Positions 26,561-32,195 of a DNA stretch of 32,195 nucleotides are shown one piece after another. Numbering within the stretch: position 1 is the first letter of the stretch; each line of letters opens with the position of its first letter. Below the pieces are notes generated by a model, which saw nothing but the letters and a program-made list of their open reading frames with translations, had not been told where the DNA came from and searched no databases. Source of the DNA: Rhabdochromatium marinum (lineage in GTDB: Bacteria > Pseudomonadota > Gammaproteobacteria > Chromatiales > Chromatiaceae); the NCBI RefSeq assembly GCF_016583795.1, contig NZ_NRRS01000042.1, forward strand, positions 898 through 33,092. Direction: 5' to 3'. A program made the translations under genes and the position numbers.

Positions 26561-28015
26561 ATGCTGAACTGGGACGATCCTTTGGCCGATCTCAAACCCG
26601 AAGCCCGCCACCTGCCGCCTTCAGCCAGTGATTCTCTTGCCACGCACGGCACTGGACCAGACGCAGACTGGGAGGATGGTGCCACTGATGATAACCCAGG
26701 GAATTCCCTGTTAATGGCAGGGGAATGGAGTGTTCAGGCCAAAACCGCGTCGTCACATGCCACTCATGCCCCGCGTCCAGGACGGGGCCTGGTCGAGAAC
26801 AGTGCGCTTATGGCAACGGCTGGTGCAGCGCCGGTTGTGAACCCCAATCCCCTGCCCGCGCAGCCATCACTGCTGGATGATGACAGCCTGCCGTCCTGGC
26901 CTAACCCGCCGCAACATGCCGATTTAGATTCGTCTCCCGAACCCAAGTCCGAGCCAGCCGGGGGGGCGACGGGCCTGGAAGACCTGACCATGGGGGCCGG
27001 TCGCATCCGCGTGGATGACAAACGCATCATCAACTGCCATGCCGATTTAAATCAACTGGTGCCCTTTAAGTACGACTGGGCTTGGCAAAAATATCTGGAT
27101 GCCTGCGCCAATCACTGGATGCCGCAGGAAATCAACATGAATGCGGATATCGCGCTCTGGAAGGATCCCACTGGGCTAACGGAAGACGAGCGCACCATCA
27201 TTAAACGCAATCTGGGATTTTTCTCGACCGCCGACTCCCTGGTGGCCAACAATCTGGTACTGGCCGTTTACCGGCACATCACCAATCCCGAATGCCGGCA
27301 ATATCTGCTGCGCCAGGCGTTTGAGGAAGCACTACACACCCACGCCTATCAATATGTGGTTGAAAGCCTGGGTCTGGATGAAGGGGAGATCTTCAATATG
27401 TACCGGGAGGTGCCATCGGTAGCCCGCAAGGCGGAGTGGGCGCTGCCCTTCACCCAGTACCTCGCCGATCCACATTTCAAAACCGGCACGCCCGCCAATG
27501 ACCAGCGTCTGTTACGTGAGCTGGTGGCCTTTTATGTCATCTTTGAAGGTATTTTCTTCTACGTCGGCTTCGTGCAGGTCCTGAGCATGGGCCGACGCAA
27601 CAAAATGACCGGCACCGCTGAGCAATTTCAGTACATCCTGCGCGATGAGTCCATGCACATGAACTTCGGCATTGATGTAATCAATCAGATCAAACTGGAG
27701 AATCCCCAACTCTGGACGGGAACCTTCACCCAGGAACTCAGCGATATGATCCGCGAGGCCGTGGCCATGGAAGCCCAGTACGCGCATGACACCATGCCGC
27801 GCGGTGTGCTGGGGCTGAATGCGGCGATGTTTGAGGAATATCTACACTTTATCGCCAACCGGCGCTGTGCGCAGATCGGGCTGCCAGAGCAATACCCCGG
27901 CGCGACCAATCCCTTCCCCTGGATGTCGGAAGTGCTGGATCTGAAGAAAGAAAAGAACTTCTTTGAAACCCGCGTCACTGAATATCAGACCGGTGGTGCC
28001 CTGTCCTGGGACTAA
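26561..28015 (+). CDS. nrdB: Class Ia ribonucleoside-diphosphate reductase, beta (radical) subunit
   Basis: NrdB houses the di-iron centre and tyrosyl radical that activate NrdA. The ATG at 26561 follows a GGAG. The protein has 484 residues, against about 350-420 in most relatives. Di-iron ligands are visible: D in [12 protein letters not shown]256 and H259 in EEALHTHAY with radical tyrosine Y263, E in VIFEGIFFY, and the E/H pair in [10 protein letters not shown]. It therefore looks like a normal tyrosyl-radical enzyme. Residues 1-142 are an unusual Pro/Ser/Ala/Asp-rich, probably disordered extension between the opening LNWDD and the folded core, which starts near [13 protein letters not shown]. 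The C-terminus (TGGALSWD) should carry the NrdA-binding tail. Last gene of the nrd cluster, 25 bp from a convergent gene. Confidence 0.96.
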   Translation: MLNWDDPLADLKPEARHLPPSASDSLATHGTGPDADWEDGATDDNPGNSLLMAGEWSVQAKTASSHATHAPRPGRGLVENSALMATAGAAPVVNPNPLPAQPSLLDDDSLPSWPNPPQHADLDSSPEPKSEPAGGATGLEDLTMGAGRIRVDDKRIINCHADLNQLVPFKYDWAWQKYLDACANHWMPQEINMNADIALWKDPTGLTEDERTIIKRNLGFFSTADSLVANNLVLAVYRHITNPECRQYLLRQAFEEALHTHAYQYVVESLGLDEGEIFNMYREVPSVARKAEWALPFTQYLADPHFKTGTPANDQRLLRELVAFYVIFEGIFFYVGFVQVLSMGRRNKMTGTAEQFQYILRDESMHMNFGIDVINQIKLENPQLWTGTFTQELSDMIREAVAMEAQYAHDTMPRGVLGLNAAMFEEYLHFIANRRCAQIGLPEQYPGATNPFPWMSEVLDLKKEKNFFETRVTEYQTGGALSWD

Positions 28016-28040
28016 TCCGCCAATCTGTGATCACTCTGTG

Positions 28041-28466
28041 TTATTTCAGCAGCACACGAATGGCTTTAATAAGATCGCGCAAGGTCAGAATGCCCTGCAG
28101 CTTCCCATTGTCGTCAACTACAGGAAAACAGGAGACATGATGCTCTTCGAACATCTTGAGTGCCTGGCATAAGTCCTGGCTTTGATCAATTAAAATCGGG
28201 TGCCGGGACATCACCTGGTGGACCGGGCGCGTGAGCGCCGCGCGATCCTGGCTGTTCTCAGCGGCGGTTCCCAGTCCGGGGCTGAGCGCTTTGAACAGAT
28301 CCCGATCCGTTAAGAGGCCATAGATTTCGTCTTCCTCAACCACTACCAGATGATGAAAATGGGTATGGTCGAAAATATCCTTGATCACCGCCAAGGTGTC
28401 ATCCATCTCGACCGTGACCACCGGCGTTGTCATCAGCTCTTTGATACTCGGACTGGATTGGCTCAT
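28041..28466 (-). CDS. CBS-pair domain protein
   Basis: The 141-residue protein is two CBS motifs and little else. The first runs through IKELMTTPVVTVEMDDTLAV and IYGLLTDRDLFKAL, the second through VHQVMSRHPILIDQ and LQGILTLRDLIKAI. CBS pairs bind adenine nucleotides and act as regulatory modules. The ATG at 28466 overlaps the stop of the upstream permease gene as ATGA, which indicates translational coupling and makes the longer upstream start (28559) unlikely. A regulatory role for the coupled transporter is a reasonable inference, not shown. Confidence 0.88.
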   Translation of the reverse strand: MSQSSPSIKELMTTPVVTVEMDDTLAVIKDIFDHTHFHHLVVVEEDEIYGLLTDRDLFKALSPGLGTAAENSQDRAALTRPVHQVMSRHPILIDQSQDLCQALKMFEEHHVSCFPVVDDNGKLQGILTLRDLIKAIRVLLK

Positions 28467-29731
28467 GAGATCTGTTTCTTCAGCGTTTTGAACTGAAACC
28501 CGGCCTGCTCGATAGCTTGCTGCAAGCTGGCCGATTCGACATTCCGGGCGCTGACCCAAACCTGCCCAGAGCTAAGCTCAGGTGTGGCTTCTTCGACCTG
28601 ATCCAGCGCCTCAAGGGCTTGTTTGACACTGGCGACGCAATGCCCGCAAGTCATACCACCCACTTGCAGCACCAGTTGACTGGTTCCTTCCGGCATTGCC
28701 GCCCGTTCAGCCGCCTGTGACCTTTGGTGCCGCTGCCGCTGGCGGCGATATTCGAGCAATCCCAGCAATCCCAGCAGCAGCAGTGTTGCAGCCACATTCA
28801 GCCAACCGCTGTGCTCCGCGTGCTGATGTGCGCTGCCCAGATTGATACTCAGCAGTTGCTCAAACAACAGGCCAAAGGCTAGGCTGGCACCGATGACTGT
28901 GGCCAGATACAGCATCGTCACGCGGCGGCCAAGGGTACGGTAAACCGCACCAATGGTCGCAATATTCGTCGCCGGACCCGCCATCAAAAACACCAGCGCC
29001 GAACCGGCCGGCAGCCCGGCAGCGATCAGCGAGGCCGCAATGGGCACTGAGGCGGTGGTACAAACATAGAGCGGCAGCGAAATGGCCAGCACCACCAACA
29101 GACCGCGCCATCCACTCGACCAGGCCTGGCTGGCAAAGAAGTCTTCCGGCGTCAAGGTGGTGACCAGCGCCGCCGCCAGAATACCGAAGATAAGCCAGCG
29201 ATCAATGGCGCCCAGCAGGTCAAAGATTGCATAGCGCAGCGCGCCCAGCAGACCACGTTCGTGCTTGGACACGGCGGATATTTCTGGTTTTGCTGCATTA
29301 GTCACCGCGTCTGCTGTTGTGACAGGCGCCGGGGCGAAGCGATTGGTCAGCAGTCCACCCGTGATTCCGGTCACAAAAGCGGCGATCAGCTTAAAGATGG
29401 CAAAGGGCCACCCGAGAAAAGCTGCACTAACCAAAATGGAATCCACTCCGGTCTGTGGTGTGCTAATCAAAAAAGACGTGGTCGCGCCTGGCGAGGCACC
29501 ATCCCGGCGCAGCCCCAGTGCGGTGGGAATGACACCGCAGGAGCACAGAGGCAAGGGAACCCCAATCAGGGATGCGCGCAGCACGCTGTGCCAGTCATTG
29601 CCGCTCAGACCGCGCTGCACAAATCCGGTCGGCAAATAGGCATGCATTAGCCCGGCGATGAGCAAGCCGAGCAACAGCGACGGGGACAGCTCCAGCAGTA
29701 CCTGCCAGAGCGACTGAACAAAACTCAGCAT
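28463..29731 (-). CDS. SO_0444-type Cu/Zn efflux permease with C-terminal HMA domain
   Basis: This 422-residue membrane protein belongs to the DUF318-type permease group. About eight hydrophobic helices contain the signature PLPLCSCGVIPTALGLR with its CSCG motif, a second conserved half (PLYVCTTASVPIAASLIAAG), and MAGPATNIATIG. The C-terminal 70 residues form a heavy-metal-associated domain with the metal-binding motif GMTCGHC (MTCGHC at 360-365). A His-rich segment (SAHQHAEH) precedes it. Relatives are annotated as copper/zinc efflux transporters. The metal here is inferred from HMA and family only. No metal regulator is next to it. It is translationally coupled to the CBS-pair gene by a 4-base overlap. 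Confidence 0.87.
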   Translation of the reverse strand: MLSFVQSLWQVLLELSPSLLLGLLIAGLMHAYLPTGFVQRGLSGNDWHSVLRASLIGVPLPLCSCGVIPTALGLRRDGASPGATTSFLISTPQTGVDSILVSAAFLGWPFAIFKLIAAFVTGITGGLLTNRFAPAPVTTADAVTNAAKPEISAVSKHERGLLGALRYAIFDLLGAIDRWLIFGILAAALVTTLTPEDFFASQAWSSGWRGLLVVLAISLPLYVCTTASVPIAASLIAAGLPAGSALVFLMAGPATNIATIGAVYRTLGRRVTMLYLATVIGASLAFGLLFEQLLSINLGSAHQHAEHSGWLNVAATLLLLGLLGLLEYRRQRQRHQRSQAAERAAMPEGTSQLVLQVGGMTCGHCVASVKQALEALDQVEEATPELSSGQVWVSARNVESASLQQAIEQAGFQFKTLKKQIS

Positions 29732-29789
29732 ACGAGATCCGTCTCCGTCTCAGAGCGCGGCAAGCCGCGCACCACGACAGCCGAGCTTA

Positions 29790-30089
29790 TCATCCGGCAG
29801 GGCCATAATAGGTGTTGTTGCGATACTGACGGCGATCCCGGCGTCGATCCCGCTGCTCAGCCCTTTTCTGATCCTGATCATACATATAGCCGCCAACGCC
29901 ACCAATACCGGCCCCGATGGCAGCACCCTTGCCGGCATTGCCACTCATGGAACCCACCGCCGCACCGGTTGCCGCCCCCAGTGCCGCGCCACCCGCCGTA
30001 CGTGAACCGGTGGTGGTTCCACATCCTGACAGACTTAACCCAAGCAGGGTTATGGCTGTGAATAGGGTAAGCGTTGAAAAAGCCTTCAT
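29790..30089 (-). CDS. Glycine-zipper outer-membrane lipoprotein, paralogue 1
   Basis: From the ATG at 30089 (GGAGA seven bases upstream) this 99-residue protein has a lipoprotein signal with lipobox LSGC. It is followed by TTTGSR and a Gly/Ala-rich zipper segment (GGAALGAATGAAVGSM, AAIGAGIGGVGGYMYDQD) that can span or pack on a membrane. The tail is strongly basic (EQRDRRRDRRQYR). Such YMGG-type proteins are envelope lipoproteins of uncertain role. The next gene upstream is a clear paralogue, so this is a tandem duplication. Confidence 0.85.
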   Translation of the reverse strand: MKAFSTLTLFTAITLLGLSLSGCGTTTGSRTAGGAALGAATGAAVGSMSGNAGKGAAIGAGIGGVGGYMYDQDQKRAEQRDRRRDRRQYRNNTYYGPAG

Positions 30090-30172
30090 CCCGTCTCTCC
30101 AGATCATGTGACCAGCTGCATTCGTCCCACCCTTGCGACCGTTAGCAGAACGGCAGCAGGACTTCGATTGAT

Positions 30173-30409
30173 TTAGTCGATATAGCCTTTTTCATGCTGA
30201 TCGTACAGATAGCCACCAAGCGCTCCGGCACCGGCACCAATGAGGGCTCCAGCACCAGCATCGGCGGACAGGGAGCCAATCAAGGCGCCACCTGCCGCCC
30301 CCATGAGTGCGCCACTGCCCGCACGCGAGCCAGTGGTAGTGCCGCAGCCTGCCAGGGATAAAGCCATAACCAGTGCGCCGGTCATCGCAAGCAAAGAAGC
30401 GTGTTTCAT
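30173..30409 (-). CDS. Glycine-zipper outer-membrane lipoprotein, paralogue 2
   Basis: This 78-residue protein has a lipoprotein signal ending in LAGC, then the same TTTGSR start and a Gly-zipper segment (GALMGAAGGALIGSLS, GALIGAGAGALGGYLYDQ) as its downstream neighbour. It lacks the neighbour's basic tail and ends HEKGYID. The two genes are 83 bp apart in the same direction and may share a transcript. The function is unknown beyond likely outer-membrane anchoring. Confidence 0.85.
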   Translation of the reverse strand: MKHASLLAMTGALVMALSLAGCGTTTGSRAGSGALMGAAGGALIGSLSADAGAGALIGAGAGALGGYLYDQHEKGYID

Positions 30410-30521
30410 GATCTTAATACCTCTACAAAGTTAATCCTTTTGTTCAGACCGCAGCGACGGGCTTTAGTGCCAGCGCAGCGCTGAAGCGTCACAAGCTGAG
30501 CCACTCATGGGCAGGGATTTA

Positions 30522-30923
30522 TCAGGGGCAGGGATAAGCAGTGGACAGCGCCCGCATCAAGCCGACGACCGGCTGTTCGCCCCGGAGCTTCTTGTTGCTA
30601 TGATTCTTAACCCCCCACCCGATAAAGGCCTGCCGGGCGTCCTCAATGGTGACGGTTTCGTCGTAACACAGCAGCGGCTTGAGCCCCTTACGCCCCACGA
30701 CCTCATCGTGATACTGCACGGTCGCTTCAATGAAGGCACGACAGGCCAGAGCCGCCGGGACATGTTCCGGGACATCGGGCGGCGTGGTGCAGACTTCGTA
30801 GAGGTCTTCAGTGGTGTCGAAGCCAAAGTCGTCTGGATCGGTCGCCAGCGCCGCGCCGGAGGACAGCATCAGCAGGGCCGCACCCGTCGCGACATAACGC
30901 AGAAAATGAGCAAGTGTTTTCAT
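30522..30923 (-). CDS. Secreted Rap1a/Tai-like protein
   Basis: The 133-residue protein has a Sec signal (hydrophobic core about 11-24, cleavage likely after ALA at 27). The mature part fits the Rap1a/Tai pattern: TEDLYEVCTT near the start, an ACRAFIEATVQYHDE helix, LLCYDETVTIEDARQAFIGW, and the closing ALSTAYPCP. The four cysteines probably form two disulphides. Tai/Rap1a proteins neutralise type VI secretion amidase effectors in the periplasm. However, many family members are not linked to a toxin, and none is seen here, so an immunity role is only a possibility. Confidence 0.75.
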   Translation of the reverse strand: MKTLAHFLRYVATGAALLMLSSGAALATDPDDFGFDTTEDLYEVCTTPPDVPEHVPAALACRAFIEATVQYHDEVVGRKGLKPLLCYDETVTIEDARQAFIGWGVKNHSNKKLRGEQPVVGLMRALSTAYPCP

Positions 30924-31011
30924 AGCTGGTTATTTCCAAATAGCAGGTTGACAGACAAAAACGGAGCCAGCACAAGCCGGCACCGAGGTTCAAAAATCCC
31001 ACAGCGAGCGA

Positions 31012-31950
31012 TCAAGCCCTGGCATCCGCGTGCTGCGCGCGCACTGCGGACAGTCCAGCCGCCAAATTCGGATAGCGCAGCTCAATCCCAAGCTCAGTGC
31101 GCAGGCGCTGATTGTCGAGCCGCCGTGACTCGCGCAGGTACGACAGCATACCAGCGGATAATTGCTCACTTGCCTCTTCCAGGTCAATGAGCGGCGGTGG
31201 GGGCAGATCGGCGGCAGCGGCCACTTGCAGAAAGTAATCGGTCATGGAGCTGGGATGGCCATCGCAAACATTGTAAATAGCACCCGCTGGTGCCCGCTGC
31301 AAGGCGGCCAGACAGATTTCGACCAGATCTTCGGCATGGATGCGATTCGACCAGGGCGCCTGTTCAGCCTTGACCATCGGCGCTCCCTGGCGCAGGCGCT
31401 CCAGCGGCAGGCGATCCGACGCATAGATACCCGCAACCCGCAAGATGATCAGGTCCGCGCCACTGGCCGTTGCCCAGGCCTGCAAGCGCCGTTCGGCATC
31501 GACGCGACGCTCAGAACGCGCAGCCGTCGGACGCAAGGGCCAGCTTTCATCCACCCAGGCGCCGGCACAATCACCATAGACACCCGTGGTGCTGATATAC
31601 AACAGCCGTTGGGGATGGCCGTGGCGCTCGAAATGTTCGATCAGACGCGCGGTGCGGGGATCCTCGCGCCCATCCGCCGGAGGCGGTGCGAAATGAAACA
31701 GCCGCGTCCCGGCGCTGGGCAAGGCATCAAGCGCATCGCTGTCCAGATCAAGCTGCAATGGCTCACCACCAGCGGCAGCAATGGCCGCAAGAGTCGCTTG
31801 GTGCCGGGCCACCCCAAGGGGCGGCGCGGGCGGCGCATCCGTCAGCTCAGCGAGGCGCCGCAGCAACAGTTGTCCGACATAGCCGCAGCCAAGAATAATG
31901 TGTCTATTCAAGTTCCACCTGTTCCGAATTTCATACTCGAAAGTGCTCAT
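31012..31950 (-). CDS. Atypical SDR-family NAD(P)-binding epimerase/reductase-like protein
   Basis: The 312-residue protein has an N-terminal Rossmann motif, ILGCGYVGQLL (GxGxxG), the SDR segment LLYISTTGVYGD, and AGIYASDRLPLERL. It thus belongs to the atypical extended SDRs near YeeZ-like proteins. The classical YxxxK catalytic pair is not evident, which is common in that group, so the reaction cannot be stated. The first 12 residues from the ATG at 31950 (STFEYEIRNRW) do not look like the family. A TTG at the NRHIILG segment, preceded by AGGTGG, could be the original start. The 5' end lies only 5 bp from the stop of a TnpB gene, so the native upstream region was probably displaced by an insertion. 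Confidence 0.82.
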   Translation of the reverse strand: MSTFEYEIRNRWNLNRHIILGCGYVGQLLLRRLAELTDAPPAPPLGVARHQATLAAIAAAGGEPLQLDLDSDALDALPSAGTRLFHFAPPPADGREDPRTARLIEHFERHGHPQRLLYISTTGVYGDCAGAWVDESWPLRPTAARSERRVDAERRLQAWATASGADLIILRVAGIYASDRLPLERLRQGAPMVKAEQAPWSNRIHAEDLVEICLAALQRAPAGAIYNVCDGHPSSMTDYFLQVAAAADLPPPPLIDLEEASEQLSAGMLSYLRESRRLDNQRLRTELGIELRYPNLAAGLSAVRAQHADARA

Positions 31951-31954
31951 TCGG

Positions 31955-32195
31955 TCATTCGCTCTCCGTTGATAGCACCCGATTTTGTCCGGGCGAGCAA
32001 CTGGAGTCCTGGTTGAGCAGTCCCAACCGGAGGGGCTCAGTCCGGGCTTGCAAGATCGCCTTCACCGTTCGATACGGCGTGAACCGCTCGATGTCCGGGT
32101 CGGACAACCGTGCCAGCACGTTTCGCGCAGCGTTCTGATCCGCCTGCAACACAACCCCGTCGAAACAGTGAAACCGATCCCCTTGGCGGCGGCCC
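31955..32195 (-). CDS. tnpB: TnpB (IS200/IS605 family) C-terminal end, runs off the right edge
   Basis: The frame is open to the edge and reads GDRFHCFDGVVLQADQNAAR followed by NVLARL. This is the end of a TnpB RuvC-like domain, with the third catalytic aspartate in ADQNAA. The family-typical tail RFTPYRTVKAIL, then LLNQDSSC and STESE, follows. TnpB is an RNA-guided nuclease encoded by IS200/IS605 elements. Its guide (omega) RNA usually overlaps the 3' end of the gene and the right end of the element. The stop is 5 bp before the SDR start, so the element's right end must overlap that gene's beginning. A GTGCT/AGCAC arm pair encloses the stop and may be part of that end. The rest of the gene and the transposase gene, if present, are outside the window. 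Confidence 0.85.
   Translation of the reverse strand, partial: GRRQGDRFHCFDGVVLQADQNAARNVLARLSDPDIERFTPYRTVKAILQARTEPLRLGLLNQDSSCSPGQNRVLSTESE

Overview
This 32 kb window looks like chromosome from a GC-rich gammaproteobacterium, probably a purple sulfur bacterium or relative in the order Chromatiales. That placement is an inference. It rests on the carA-carB-greA order, an NrdA with two ATP-cones under tandem NrdR boxes, a di-haem c4-like cytochrome, an SO_0444-type metal permease and general protein flavour. It is not based on a marker gene.

Left part (1-7.9 kb): a degraded, defence-rich accessory region. It opens with the C-terminal part of an IS4-type transposase. Next come a 5'-truncated relative of the TIGR02679/DUF2399 Toprim protein (JetD-like, Wadjet type III family) and the tail of an IS66-like transposase ending at a probable IS terminus. 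A small secreted Cys-containing protein follows. Then, on the minus strand, comes a two-gene unit: a stand-alone TIR-domain protein (7316-7834) followed by a 1647-residue STAND ATPase (2277-7220). The ATPase has an N-terminal TIR-like region, a NACHT module, pentapeptide-like repeats and about 15 almost identical 42-residue WD40 units. This pair is the best candidate for a little-described (probably anti-phage) system. Its repeat array has the marks of a rapidly evolving recognition surface.

Middle (8-14.5 kb): a large membrane-bound Cache-PAS-GGDEF-EAL c-di-GMP enzyme, a broken PAS-EAL paralogue, rsgA, a zinc-ribbon protein, a second copy of the IS-terminus sequence, and a tRNA-Ser(CGA) gene whose 3' end faces the accessory region.

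Right part (14.6-32 kb): mostly core genes. These are ampG (muropeptide permease), the carA-carB-greA cluster (carbamoyl phosphate synthesis plus a transcript cleavage factor), DUF2835 and a di-haem cytochrome c. Divergent from these is a class Ia ribonucleotide reductase cluster, nrdA-(unknown tandem-SH3-like protein)-nrdB, preceded by near-consensus DnaA boxes and two NrdR boxes overlapping a sigma70-type promoter. Convergent with it are a Cu/Zn-type permease with an HMA domain translationally coupled to a CBS-pair protein, two glycine-zipper lipoprotein paralogues, a Rap1a/Tai-like secreted protein and an atypical SDR epimerase. The window closes with the 3' end of a TnpB gene that stops 5 bp before the SDR start codon.
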